64,000 bases of DNA from Fructilactobacillus florum DSM 22689 = JCM 16035 (GCF_001436645.1 NZ_AYZI01000003.1:62001-126000); one strand, 5' to 3'. Shown: positions 46,915-55,432, numbered from the stretch's first letter. Numbers and translations are program-made. The notes: generated by a model not told the origin, from the sequence alone.

Positions 46915-47952
46915 CTAGTCAAACTGGGTCAAAAATTTAAGATTATTTAGATAAAAGTCACGAATATCAGTAACACCATATTTGAGCATTGCCAGTCGAT
47001 CCGGTCCTACTCCAAAGGCAAAACCACCATATTCTTGGTTATCAACCCCGGCCATTTTTAGCACGTTAGGATGCACCATCCCGGCCCCTAGCACTTCAAT
47101 CCAGCCGGATCCCTTACAAACTAGGCAACCTTTTCCATCACAATTCATACAGGTCATGTCGACTTCAACTGATGGTTCGGTAAAAGGAAAGTAGCTGGGT
47201 CGCAATCGCATCTCAAGCCGATCACCGAACATTTCTTTTAACATTTGAGCCAGCGTTCCCTTGAGGTCCGCCATGGTAATGTGATGGTCAATCACAATTC
47301 CCTCTACTTGGTGAAATTGGTGAGAATGCGTCGGATCATCGGTATCACGTCGAAAGACAACCCCAGGAGAGATCATTTTTAGCGGCCCCTTTGAAAAATC
47401 ATGTTTCTCCAACGTACGGGCTTGCATCGGCGATGTTTGCGTTCGCATCAAGATTTCTGAAGTAATGTAAAAAGTATCCTGCATATCGCGCGCTGGATGA
47501 TCCTTCGGTAAATTCATCATTTCAAAGTTATAACGTTCCTCTTCAACCTCCGGACCAGTTAGAACTTGATAACCCATTCCAATGAAAATATCTTCAATTT
47601 CATCGATGATTCTTTGAATCACATGCGGGTGCCCAACTGGATAATTTTTACCCGGTAAGGTCACATCAATTGCTTCATCCACTAACTTTCGATCAAGTGC
47701 TGCGGTGGCTAATTGTTGTTGCTTTTCCGTAATTAGACTTTGCAACTGATCACGAACCGTATTAGAAAGCTTCCCGGCTGCTGGGCGTTCCGCAGCTGGT
47801 AAATTAACAATTTCTCGCAATGCCTGAGTAATTTGTCCTTTTTTGCCGAGAAATTTAACTTTTAAATCATTCAGCTGTTGTTCGCTGGTAACTTCCTTTA
47901 TTTTCTCAATCCCCTGTTGTTTGATTTGTTCTAAATCGGTCTCTAAACTCAT
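46915..47952 (-). CDS. pheS: Phenylalanyl-tRNA synthetase alpha subunit
   Basis: Catalytic subunit, class II synthetase. 345 aa. N-terminal coiled coil for tRNA; motif 2 region VVFRRDTDDPTHSHQFHQVEG (about 201-221, given by its ends and middle); FPFTEPSVEVD (about 253-263); motif 3 FGVGPDRLAMLKYG (about 315-328). A CxxC-type zinc-like insert CMNCDGKGCLVC lies at about 266-277. GGGG precedes ATG 47952. Confidence 0.97.
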   Translation of the reverse strand: MSLETDLEQIKQQGIEKIKEVTSEQQLNDLKVKFLGKKGQITQALREIVNLPAAERPAAGKLSNTVRDQLQSLITEKQQQLATAALDRKLVDEAIDVTLPGKNYPVGHPHVIQRIIDEIEDIFIGMGYQVLTGPEVEEERYNFEMMNLPKDHPARDMQDTFYITSEILMRTQTSPMQARTLEKHDFSKGPLKMISPGVVFRRDTDDPTHSHQFHQVEGIVIDHHITMADLKGTLAQMLKEMFGDRLEMRLRPSYFPFTEPSVEVDMTCMNCDGKGCLVCKGSGWIEVLGAGMVHPNVLKMAGVDNQEYGGFAFGVGPDRLAMLKYGVTDIRDFYLNNLKFLTQFD

Positions 47953-47974
47953 TTTTAAACCCCTCTTTTTAGAT

Positions 47975-48193
47975 TAAAAAAGCCTCATCCCGACTAGGGA
48001 CGAAGCTTCGCGTTACCACCCAAATTCATGTCAAGTTGACATGCACTTTTGTGATGAATAACGCCATCAATCGGACAATGTTAGGAATGTCTACTAACGA
48101 ACAGCGAATTCAGCACCCCTCTGGTTAGTTTCAGCGTTTCTAACCTCTCTGTGGTTCCAATCAGTGCTTACTACCTCTCTCGTTTTTGTAACT
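47975..48193 (-). ncRNA. T-box leader (phenylalanine) of pheST
   Basis: About 220-base untranslated leader. The T-box sequence GGGTGGTAACGCG lies at 48009-48021 (minus strand), followed by a terminator AAGCTTCGTCCC/GGGATGAGGCTT (47980-48008) with T run. A likely specifier codon TTC (48106-48108) in GAATTC fits Phe. Known mechanism: uncharged tRNA-Phe stabilises the antiterminator and lets pheST be transcribed. Confidence 0.92.
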
Positions 48194-48199
48194 ACCATG

Positions 48200-48228
48200 A
48201 CTATAAAACAAACTAGATTAACGGTCAA
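48200..48228 (-). promoter_or_regulatory. Promoter of pheST
   Basis: Minus strand: TTGACC (48223-48228), 17 bases, TATAGT (48200-48205). It overlaps the 3' end of the HxlR gene. Confidence 0.8.
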
Positions 48229-48574
48229 GCTCTTCATCACCATCACACCACTTATCGGCCCACCCGTGGACTTCCGACATAATTGGCGCTAAATCGCGTC
48301 CTTTTTCAGTTAATTCATATTTAATCAGGGAAGAGTCCTGAAACGTTTTTCTTACAATCAAATCCAACTCGCGTAGTTCCTTCAGACGAGCAGTTAATAC
48401 CCGATCGCTACAGTTCTCAATTTTTTCTGAGATTTCACAAAACCGTAAAGAATCACCAATTAACAGTGCTTCAATAATCATCCCATTCCATTTTTTGCCC
48501 AACATTTGAAAGGCTTCTTGGAACCGAGTACACAAAAATTCTCCATTGTCACTTGCTGTTTTAACTGCTGGCAT
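48218..48574 (-). CDS. HxlR family transcriptional regulator
   Basis: Winged helix regulator of the MarR-like HxlR family, often redox- or aldehyde-responsive. 118 aa from ATG 48574, nine bases after GAGG; a start five codons earlier (48589) would overlap the upstream stop as ATGA. HxlR marks: Cys near the start in LCTRF, LGKKWNGMIIEALL, RFCEISEKIENCSDRVLTARLKEL and YELTEKGRDL. Co-transcribed after the HD-domain gene; target unknown. Confidence 0.9.
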   Translation of the reverse strand: MPAVKTASDNGEFLCTRFQEAFQMLGKKWNGMIIEALLIGDSLRFCEISEKIENCSDRVLTARLKELRELDLIVRKTFQDSSLIKYELTEKGRDLAPIMSEVHGWADKWCDGDEELDR

Positions 48575-48585
48575 AGTTACCATCC

Positions 48586-49086
48586 TCATTTCTTTTTATT
48601 TTGTGAAGCTTTAAAAACATGCTTAAACTTATTTTCAAGCGGTTCCATAAATTCATGGGCAGCCGCATAATCATCGACCAGCGAAACGATTACACTTTCT
48701 TTATATTTGGGGCGAGCTAGAGTCAATCCCCACATATGTTTCAAGATGATATCTTCTTCTTTAGGCGTTAATTTAGTGATTTTTTGGGCATTGCGTAGTG
48801 CGACCCGCGGGTGAATATAGGCATGTGACCCAACATCAAATTTAGTGGTTCGCCAATCATAATAAAATAGATCATGTAGTAACCCACCCCGTGCAGCAGC
48901 CCGTGCATCTAAGTTTAATTTTTTTGCAATCTTATAACTTTCAAATGAAACATAGATACAATGTCTGAGTCTGGTTGAATGATGATGTTGGGTATAATTT
49001 GCTAATTTTTGAACCGCTGGATTTTCCAACAGATCAGAAACATTAGCAACATAGTCTGGACAATCCTGCCATCGTTTTGAAACCAT
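48586..49086 (-). CDS. HD domain protein
   Basis: Metal-dependent phosphohydrolase of the HD superfamily, substrate unknown. 166 aa from ATG 49086 (MVSKRWQDC), nine bases after GAGGA. Metal ligands: His in TRLRHCIYVS, the HD pair in GGLLHDLFYYDW (about 69-80) and a later Asp in SLVDDYAA. Its stop overlaps the alternative ATG of the HxlR gene. Confidence 0.88.
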   Translation of the reverse strand: MVSKRWQDCPDYVANVSDLLENPAVQKLANYTQHHHSTRLRHCIYVSFESYKIAKKLNLDARAAARGGLLHDLFYYDWRTTKFDVGSHAYIHPRVALRNAQKITKLTPKEEDIILKHMWGLTLARPKYKESVIVSLVDDYAAAHEFMEPLENKFKHVFKASQNKKK

Positions 49087-49105
49087 CACATCATCTCCTC
49101 TACAG

Positions 49106-49876
49106 CTAAGTTTGATGTAGTTGGAACATTAGAATTGCAGCAGCAACGGCCACATTAAGTGATTCTGCCTGACCAGTAATTGGAATATATAAATTATTAG
49201 TAGTCTGGCGCAACAACTCTGGTTGCATCCCATTTCCTTCATTTCCCATTACCAAAGCAAAATCTGAAATCGGTTGAACATCACAATAATTCTGAGCATT
49301 AGGATCAAGCGCCGTCCCGAAAACCGGAAAATTTTGCTGGTGCAACCGTTTAACCAGTGGCAGCAAATCCGTCCGAAAGAGTTGTAGATGAAACTGACTC
49401 CCCTGCATTGCCCGCAAAACCTTGTCATTATATTGACTAGCCGTGCCGTCTCCAAAAATAACTCCAGTAAAACCAGCTGCATCAGCAGTTCGAACCATTG
49501 TTCCAATATTACCAGGATCTTGGACATCATCTAAAAGTAACCACGCACCCTGTAGCGATTGGGGAAACTGTCGTTGCTTTGGAATATTTACCACTGCAAA
49601 AATCCCTTGAGGGGTACTCGTGGCACCGAGTTCCTTTGCAACTTCATTTGAAATTACTGTCACATTTTTATCATGAAGTGCCGCTTGATGTTGTAATAGT
49701 TGCTGATCGGTCGCTAAAATCAGATTAATCTGAGTTGTAGGCAGGTGCTGGAGCGCTTCTCCCACTAAATGCCAACTTTCTAATAAATACTGGTTGGCTT
49801 TCTTTCGACCTGCGGGAGTCGTTAGTTTCTTGATTGCCTTTACGGTTGGATTTTTTTTGGAATCGATTCTGTTCAT
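49106..49876 (-). CDS. TrmH/SpoU family RNA 2'-O-methyltransferase
   Basis: AdoMet-dependent ribose methyltransferase with a knotted fold; rRNA or tRNA target not known. ATG 49876 (MNRIDSKKNP) after GGGAGAG; 256 aa. N-terminal substrate domain (KKANQYLLESWHLVGEAL); motif 1 LLDDVQDPGNIGTMVRTADA (about 112-131), motif 2 ALVMGNEGNGM (about 203-213), motif 3 IPITGQAESLNVAVAA (about 225-240). It usually lies next to pheST, as here. Confidence 0.92.
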   Translation of the reverse strand: MNRIDSKKNPTVKAIKKLTTPAGRKKANQYLLESWHLVGEALQHLPTTQINLILATDQQLLQHQAALHDKNVTVISNEVAKELGATSTPQGIFAVVNIPKQRQFPQSLQGAWLLLDDVQDPGNIGTMVRTADAAGFTGVIFGDGTASQYNDKVLRAMQGSQFHLQLFRTDLLPLVKRLHQQNFPVFGTALDPNAQNYCDVQPISDFALVMGNEGNGMQPELLRQTTNNLYIPITGQAESLNVAVAAAILMFQLHQT

Positions 49877-49961
49877 AAAGCGCTCTCCCACTATCCTTTT
49901 TAGCTTAGTTAATTTTACCACATTTATCTAAAATTCCATTAAAATTATAGTAGTTTTATTG

Positions 49962-49991
49962 CTGAAAAATCATTAATATTTGCCTTATAAT
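49962..49991 (+). promoter_or_regulatory. Candidate promoter of yidC
   Basis: CTGAAA (49962-49967), 18 bases, TATAAT (49986-49991). The divergent gene may use TATAAT on the minus strand at 49944-49949, with a weak -35. Confidence 0.48.
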
Positions 49992-50068
49992 CGCTTCACC
50001 AATTGCAGTCCCCAACTATTTAAGGTAAGCTAAACCAGTATGACTAATTATCAAAGGAGCTACTGCCT

Positions 50069-51010
50069 ATGAAAAAAAAACGCAAAATAACCCTGATAAG
50101 TATCGCACTCCTAGCTGCTATTACATTAAGTGGCTGCGTTCGAACTGATGCAAAGGGTCATCCTTATGGTTTTGTTTATGATTATCTGGCCATTCCCGGA
50201 CAAAAAATCATGGATTGGCTCGCTCAATTCGTGGGTGGCTACGGCTGGTCTCTGATTGTCATTACCGTCCTGGTTCGACTTTGTTTGTTGCCAGTAATGA
50301 TTAGTCAGTTAAAGAAATCCACCATTCAGCAAGAAAAGATGAATTTGATTAAGCCACAGCTGACCAAACTTCAGAAATTGATTCGACAAACAAAAGATCA
50401 AGCTGAACAAGTCGCCCTTAACCAGCAAATGATGCAACTTTACCGGGATAATAATATCAGCATGACGGGCGGTATTGGTTGTTTACCGCTCTTAATCCAG
50501 TTGCCAATCTTTGCGGCACTCTATGCAGCCATTCGGTATTCACCAGAACTTTCCCATTCCGTCTTCTTGGGGATCCAGTTAGGTCAACGTAGCATTCTGC
50601 TAGCGATTCTTTCCCTGGTGGTTTATGCCGTTCAAGGCTATCTCGCTATTCAAGGCATGCCTAAATCTCAACGAAAACAAATGGGCGCCATGATGTTGAT
50701 TAGCCCCATTATGATTTTCTTCGTAACTCTTTCGTCCCCGGCAGGGCTCGGAATTTACTTTTTTATTGGTGGAGTGTTCGCAATCGTCCAACAATTAATT
50801 GTTAATGCCTATCGCCCTCGGATTATTAAAAATATTCAAGCTGAAACGGCGAAAAATCCGCCTAAAGTGGTATTACCAGATTCAATTGAACAAATTGAAG
50901 CAAACGTCGAGGCAGCTGCCAAAGCGGAAACAATTTCGAAGCCAGCAGATAATCAATCAGAAAAAAATCGAGTTCGTAACCAAAACAAACAGCACCGTCC
51001 TAAGCAATAA
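50069..51010 (+). CDS. yidC: Membrane protein insertase YidC/OxaA (lipoprotein form)
   Basis: Inserts membrane proteins, with SRP and SecYEG or alone. 313 aa. Lipoprotein signal: basic start, hydrophobic core and lipobox LSGC with Cys23. Five membrane helices; the core has VVRLCLLPVMISQLKK-like text with the conserved Arg in VLVRLCLLP, MQLYRDNNIS and GIGCLPLLIQLPIF. A charged tail (about 270-313) may bind ribosomes. AAGGAG precedes ATG 50069. Confidence 0.95.
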   Translation: MKKKRKITLISIALLAAITLSGCVRTDAKGHPYGFVYDYLAIPGQKIMDWLAQFVGGYGWSLIVITVLVRLCLLPVMISQLKKSTIQQEKMNLIKPQLTKLQKLIRQTKDQAEQVALNQQMMQLYRDNNISMTGGIGCLPLLIQLPIFAALYAAIRYSPELSHSVFLGIQLGQRSILLAILSLVVYAVQGYLAIQGMPKSQRKQMGAMMLISPIMIFFVTLSSPAGLGIYFFIGGVFAIVQQLIVNAYRPRIIKNIQAETAKNPPKVVLPDSIEQIEANVEAAAKAETISKPADNQSEKNRVRNQNKQHRPKQ

Positions 51011-51036
51011 CAAAAATATTTCCAATCTGAACAAGT

Positions 51037-51085
51037 AATCCCCCGATAGTTATGAAATCTCAATTAACTGTTGGGGGATTTTTTA
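51037..51085 (+). terminator. Intrinsic terminator of yidC
   Basis: AATCCCCC and AGTTA arms pair with TAACT and GGGGGATT around a 12-base loop, then six T. Confidence 0.85.
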
Positions 51086-51109
51086 TGTCTAAATAAAGTA
51101 TTGGTAGTA

Positions 51110-51217
51110 ATAAAATAGGCAGCCGATTGCTAGAAAAATATCAGCAACCGACCGCCTAATTACGGTAATCATTTTAAATGGTAAAAGTAATCGTGTACCT
51201 AACTGAGCAGGCACCGT
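51110..51217 (-). terminator. Possible terminator after the Bax-inhibitor gene
   Basis: In the gap before 51218, minus strand, GGTTGCT pairs with AGCAATC around an 11-base loop, followed by only a broken T run. Weak call; nothing else is visible here. Confidence 0.3.
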
Positions 51218-51916
51218 TTAATTATTATCGTTACTCATTCCAAGTAGTTGAACTAGAATCTGGAAAATATTCAAAATGTCCAAGTAGATGTTAAGCGCCC
51301 CAATTGTACTGAACTTTTGTAATTTTGTCTCAGAGTCAACGTATTCAGCATATTTACGAACACTTTGCGTATCCATCACAATGAAAACGGCAAAGATAAC
51401 TAACATTACAACGTCAATAATGATGTATAAAGTGGGAATTCTCAAGAGAACAGCTACCACACTCAACACAATCGCTGCCAATAACCCCCACGTCAAGTAC
51501 GAACTAAACCGTAGATAATCTTTAGTCGTTCGATTAGCATAGAAGGTCAACCCACCAAACATCACAGCAGTTCCTAAAAATGCAAGTCCAATTGTATCCA
51601 TCCGGTAATAAATCAGGATTGGGCTTAAGGATACTCCGAACAAGACGGTCATCAAATAGTAAATCGTGTTGGTTGTCGAAGCACTCGTCTTTTCATCGTT
51701 AACTGAGTGACCCAGTGCCAACATCAGTCCCAAAGCAACCAATAAAATCAATAATGAACTTCCAAGTCCCATCGAAGTTACAAAACTTCTCATAAAAGTG
51801 GACATCAATAACATAACAATTCCAGTTACTACTAAACCGCCACAAACCTTTTGATAAGTTTTAGCAACTAACCGTTGCGCTAACTCAGCGGTGTTTCCAA
51901 ACATTTCTCCGTTCAT
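51218..51916 (-). CDS. Bax inhibitor-1/YccA family membrane protein
   Basis: 232 aa from ATG 51916 after AAAGGGTG. Seven hydrophobic helices; BI-1 family marks include GSSLLILLVALGLMLA, the helix LGTAVMFGGLTFYANRTTKD and the C-terminal VFIVMDTQSVRKYAE followed by ALNIYLDILNIFQILVQLLG. Homologues form pH-sensitive calcium leak channels; role in lactobacilli not known. Own transcription unit between yidC and gshA. Confidence 0.93.
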   Translation of the reverse strand: MNGEMFGNTAELAQRLVAKTYQKVCGGLVVTGIVMLLMSTFMRSFVTSMGLGSSLLILLVALGLMLALGHSVNDEKTSASTTNTIYYLMTVLFGVSLSPILIYYRMDTIGLAFLGTAVMFGGLTFYANRTTKDYLRFSSYLTWGLLAAIVLSVVAVLLRIPTLYIIIDVVMLVIFAVFIVMDTQSVRKYAEYVDSETKLQKFSTIGALNIYLDILNIFQILVQLLGMSNDNN

Positions 51917-51985
51917 CGCTAACACCCTTTCTGATCTTTATTAAGATTGGAATCAATTATAACATGAATCAATCATAATTCCTAA

Positions 51986-53407
51986 CTAGTAACCTAGACG
52001 ATTTAAATCGGCATCCGAATGTAACACCGTCTTTTTTCCGCTAGGTAATTGAACCTCGAGCCAACCACCTTCAATCAGCTTCATTGGGAGACCAACTTGA
52101 TGAAGTTTGATATAACTTTGCCGCAAGTTCGCTGGAACTTGGGGAAAATTAGTCGATGCGGGACTTGTTTGAAATTGTTTCCGATACCCTTGACCTTGGT
52201 GCAAGGCAAAAGCAGTTAATGAACCGTGCTCAATTTTTTTAAGTAAACGTCCACTAACCGTTTGGTGGGGATGATCTAGGGCTGATTGCAGCCACTGAAG
52301 CGTTGAAATTAAATCAGGCTGTAGTTTTACTGGTGCAGAAGAAATTAATTTTTCAAAGCGCTGCAGCAGTCGAATTGTCTGCTGAAACTGATCCGTGGTG
52401 AGTGGCTGCTGTGGATGTTGTAAAGCAACTTCCTCGTTTTTTTGTTCCGCCGCCGCCAGTTCCGAAACGGTCCATTCATGTTGTTGGCTAAGTGCATCTG
52501 CCACTAAAAACTGAAGAAAATACAAACTCTTAGCAGAAACTCCCGTTGCTACAAAAGGATCATCATCAAGAATTCTAAACTCTAAATATTCAATCCCTTT
52601 CGTTTGTAAATCGGCCAGTTCCGCCCCTTTCAAGCGAACGGGTCCATAAAATTCACTCATTCCAGCTAGTTGTTTAGTCGCAATCAGTTGCTGTAAATCA
52701 GCAATAAATTTAGTCAAATTGGCATATGAAGCTCTTACGTTCGCTCGATTTGCAAATCCATATGAACTCGACCGAAAAGATCGGACAGGTGCCAAAGACC
52801 GTAATTGTTTTGGTAGGTCATCCGCTGGATTCTCACTAACCGGCGCAGCCCCAAAAAAATAAGTTACCAGCCACCGATAGCCCACGATTTGTTGCGCAAT
52901 TAAAAACAACAAGCGATTTTTAGCTGTGACTGTTGATGTCAAATGGTGTTGCTGTTGAAAATCAGCTATCGTAGCATCCAGCGGTGAATAATTGACATGA
53001 ACCCCACAAATAATGTGGTGAAACGGACCATAATGTTTTAATAACCAGTTTCGATACTTCAAATACCAGTCCCGATGAAAAGTATTCTTTAAAAACACAA
53101 CATCCGATTCCTGCAACCGTGGTGGCATTGACAAGCCCCAGATAATTTCTTGAGGTTGTAAATTCAGCTGTAGGATCGCCTGTAAACTACGTAAATTTGC
53201 CAAAGCACCTACTACTGAATCCTGTGGAGCTGTGATTAATTCTTCCATACTTTCAGAAAAATCCGTCTGAAAATACGGCTGGGAACGACGGTCACCGAGC
53301 GCTTGCGGATGCGGAGCACGAGATAACGTTTTGGTATTAAGATCCACGCGGTGTTCCTCAATTTCAATTCCTAAGTGACCCTCAAATAAACCCGTAAGCG
53401 TTTTCAT
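51986..53407 (-). CDS. gshA: Glutamate-cysteine ligase homologue, copy 1
   Basis: Joins glutamate and cysteine, the first step of glutathione synthesis. Start ATG 53407 (MKTLTGLFEGHLG), eight bases after GGAGGG; 473 aa, the stand-alone length; no GshB or GshAB fusion domain. Family motifs: DFSESMEELITAP (50-62), GVHVNYSP (about 132), FGAAPVSEN (about 190), SFRSSSYGFANR (about 213) and EYLEFRILDDDPF (about 275-287). It is 30-50 percent alike by eye to the neighbouring copy. A long leader precedes it. Confidence 0.88.
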   Translation of the reverse strand: MKTLTGLFEGHLGIEIEEHRVDLNTKTLSRAPHPQALGDRRSQPYFQTDFSESMEELITAPQDSVVGALANLRSLQAILQLNLQPQEIIWGLSMPPRLQESDVVFLKNTFHRDWYLKYRNWLLKHYGPFHHIICGVHVNYSPLDATIADFQQQHHLTSTVTAKNRLLFLIAQQIVGYRWLVTYFFGAAPVSENPADDLPKQLRSLAPVRSFRSSSYGFANRANVRASYANLTKFIADLQQLIATKQLAGMSEFYGPVRLKGAELADLQTKGIEYLEFRILDDDPFVATGVSAKSLYFLQFLVADALSQQHEWTVSELAAAEQKNEEVALQHPQQPLTTDQFQQTIRLLQRFEKLISSAPVKLQPDLISTLQWLQSALDHPHQTVSGRLLKKIEHGSLTAFALHQGQGYRKQFQTSPASTNFPQVPANLRQSYIKLHQVGLPMKLIEGGWLEVQLPSGKKTVLHSDADLNRLGY

Positions 53408-53631
53408 GAGTGCTACCCTCCAAAATAAAAAATTTTCGTCCCACCACCCCAACCTAAATTAAGGGTATGAGCCGAAAATCACTAGTATTACCACCAAAAA
53501 TTTTAAATACTTTCACAGCTATTCACTCGATCATGATCAAAATCAATATCAGAACGATAACCGGCACTAGTTTGAACTTTTTCAGTGTTCCAGACCTTTT
53601 TTATTGAGACTTCCCACTGACCTTAATATTG
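53408..53631 (-). ncRNA. Candidate cis-regulatory leader RNA of gshA copy 1 (class not recognised)
   Basis: Untranslated leader of about 224 bases by promoter position. TCAGTG (53615-53620) pairs with CACTGA (53582-53587). Heptamer ACTAGTG occurs twice (53565-53571 and 53480-53486) and can pair with itself; the second copy overlaps a competing helix AGTATT/AATACT (53506-53511 with 53484-53489). ATTTTCG (53473-53479) with CGAAAAT (53432-53438) forms the base of a hairpin followed by six T, just before the ribosome site. GGTGGTAATAC resembles a T-box but lacks the GCG end and stem I. Confidence 0.4.
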
Positions 53632-53637
53632 CTAGTA

Positions 53638-53666
53638 ATTCTAGCGAGAAACCAGTAGTTCGTCAA
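53638..53666 (-). promoter_or_regulatory. Promoter of gshA copy 1
   Basis: Minus strand: TTGACG (53661-53666), 17 bases, TAGAAT (53638-53643), starting four bases after the stop of copy 2. Confidence 0.72.
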
Positions 53667-53669
53667 TAC

Positions 53670-55139
53670 TTAATTAACCTCTGCCCAATTAGTTAGATTC
53701 ACTGGCTTCGTAAAGTAATGCTGTCGTCCGTTAATAGTAACTTTCAAGTGCTGATCAACCGTAACCATTACTGGGAAACCTAACTGTAAAGCTTGGAGAT
53801 ACATTCCATGAAACTTAGTCGGAATTTCAGGCATGGCTTGGTCTGCCGTTTGGTTGGCATAACTAGTTTTAATTTGACAGCCACGAACTTGTGCATAGTG
53901 GGTAAGTGACTGCCCTCGCAAGAAGGGTAATAATTGGCCTGCCCGGGTTTGGTTAGGGTGTGCGATCGTCTGAGCCAAAAATTTTTGACTTGCTGCTAAC
54001 GATGACCGTAGCACTACCGGCGCTCGAGTGATTAAACCGGAGAGCCGGTGCTCGAGTTGGAGGGCTTGCTGATATAATTCAGGCGCAAGCGGGGTCTCTG
54101 GATGCGCAAGAGCAACGCTTTCATTGGCTTGCATGGCAGCTTGCAAATCGGCGGCAGTCCAGACTGGTCGATTTACAAGCGCATCCACAATCAACAAATG
54201 GACCAAATTTAGCGCCTCCGCTGAAATTCCATTGTTGCTGAACGGGTCGTCATCAAACAGCCTGAATTCAACGTACTGTGGTCCAGTTGCCTGTAACTTT
54301 GTAAGTGAATCCCCACCTTTCAACCGAACGGGACCATAAAATTCGCTGACACTAGCTAACTTTTGGGTAGCTACGGCCGCTTGTAAATCTCTAAAGAAAA
54401 TTGTTGGACTAGCATAAGAAATCTGAACTTCTGATCGATTAGCATAGCCATAGCTACTAGAACGCAGGGAGCGAACTGGAAACTGCTGGATTATCTTTGA
54501 CGGGAATTGACGGTTAGCATTTTCACTGACCGGCGTTGCTCCAAACAAATACGTAATCAACCAACGATAACCAACTAGTTGCTGGGCTAGAGAAAATAAC
54601 AACGCCGTTTGTGCTGCTTGCCGATCAGCATAGGAACCTTGCTGTTGAAAGGCGGAAATGATCGCGGCTGTAGGTGAGTAATTAATGTGAACTCCGGCAA
54701 TTATTTGTTGCAAGGATCCATACTTTTCCAACAAATAATTCAAATAATCAGCATACCATGGACGCCGTTTAGCACTACTCTTGACTAATTCTAAATCCCG
54801 ATCAGTAACCGCTGGTGGCATTGATAACGGCCACATGATTTCATCAGATCGTAATGATTGTTGCAATAATGATTGCAGCGTATGTAATTGGGATAAGGCT
54901 GCTTTCGTTGATGGCTGTGGAGTCGTCACTAATTCCTCCATGCTTTCGGTAAAATCACTTTGAAAGTATGGCTGGGTTCTGCGATCGCCCAAATTAGTGG
55001 GGTGTGGATAGCGCGACAGGCGTTGTTGCTTTAAATCATAGCGTTGTGCTTCAACTTCTAAACCAAATTTACCGGCAAACCAATTTGGATTGGAACTACT
55101 CGTACCCCGTTGTCTCTGCATCATTCCTAACCCCATCAT
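53670..55139 (-). CDS. gshA: Glutamate-cysteine ligase homologue, copy 2
   Basis: 489 aa as first ATG 55139; ATGs at 55124 and 55121 are also possible because the predicted transcript would begin near 55145. Same motif set as copy 1: DFTESMEELVT (about 67-77), GVHINYSP, FGATPVSEN, SLRSSSYGYANR and QYVEFRLFDDDPF. It is a paralogue, not a recent duplicate, given the many differences. No gshB is in the window, so glutathione or only gamma-glutamylcysteine may be the product. Confidence 0.87.
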   Translation of the reverse strand: MMGLGMMQRQRGTSSSNPNWFAGKFGLEVEAQRYDLKQQRLSRYPHPTNLGDRRTQPYFQSDFTESMEELVTTPQPSTKAALSQLHTLQSLLQQSLRSDEIMWPLSMPPAVTDRDLELVKSSAKRRPWYADYLNYLLEKYGSLQQIIAGVHINYSPTAAIISAFQQQGSYADRQAAQTALLFSLAQQLVGYRWLITYLFGATPVSENANRQFPSKIIQQFPVRSLRSSSYGYANRSEVQISYASPTIFFRDLQAAVATQKLASVSEFYGPVRLKGGDSLTKLQATGPQYVEFRLFDDDPFSNNGISAEALNLVHLLIVDALVNRPVWTAADLQAAMQANESVALAHPETPLAPELYQQALQLEHRLSGLITRAPVVLRSSLAASQKFLAQTIAHPNQTRAGQLLPFLRGQSLTHYAQVRGCQIKTSYANQTADQAMPEIPTKFHGMYLQALQLGFPVMVTVDQHLKVTINGRQHYFTKPVNLTNWAEVN

Positions 55140-55151
55140 TTTGTTTTTTAT

Positions 55152-55180
55152 AGTCTAGCAATTTAAAATTGGGTCGTCAA
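55152..55180 (-). promoter_or_regulatory. Candidate promoter of gshA copy 2
   Basis: Minus strand: TTGACG (55175-55180), 17 bases, TAGACT (55152-55157). The start site would be within 6-25 bases of the possible start codons. Confidence 0.5.
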
Positions 55181-55196
55181 ACTACTGCACCCCAAC

Positions 55197-55239
55197 AAAA
55201 AAAGAATTCCGAAAACCCATGGTGTTTTCGAAATTCTTT
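55197..55239 (-). terminator. Intrinsic terminator after rpmF
   Basis: Arms of 16 bases from AAAGAATT to GAAAAC and complement (one wobble), loop of seven, then seven T on the minus strand. Confidence 0.85.
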
Positions 55240-55249
55240 GTTCAAATGA

Positions 55250-55432
55250 TTAGTTGTTTTTTTGTGCGACAACTTCTTTGCCGTTGTAATAACCACAACT
55301 TGGACATACGTAATGTGATTTACGTAGCTCACCACAATTAGGACAAGGAGACATCCCCGGTACATTTAATTTGATGTGTCCCCGTCGCATATCACGCCGA
55401 GCTTTTGATGTTTTTCGTTTTGGAACTGCCAT
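55250..55432 (-). CDS. rpmF: 50S ribosomal protein L32
   Basis: 60 aa from ATG 55432 after [23 protein letters not shown] start, then zinc site [22 protein letters not shown] with all four cysteines (about 30-48). Always coupled with DUF177 in this family; 41 bases after it. Confidence 0.97.
   Translation of the reverse strand: MAVPKRKTSKARRDMRRGHIKLNVPGMSPCPNCGELRKSHYVCPSCGYYNGKEVVAQKNN

Noticed and set aside
53408-53520. A T-box reading of the gshA leader (GGTGGTAATAC and GGGACGAAAATTTTTT)
   Set aside because: The 3' half of the T-box sequence and a long stem I with specifier are not visible; the match is partial only.
53503-53622. A 40-codon stretch reading GQWEVSIKKVWNTEKV and on to a stop, which looks like the remnant of a surface lipoprotein domain
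   Set aside because: It has no start codon and lies within the leader of gshA copy 1, where promoter and hairpins explain the sequence as untranslated. I keep it only as a weak alternative.
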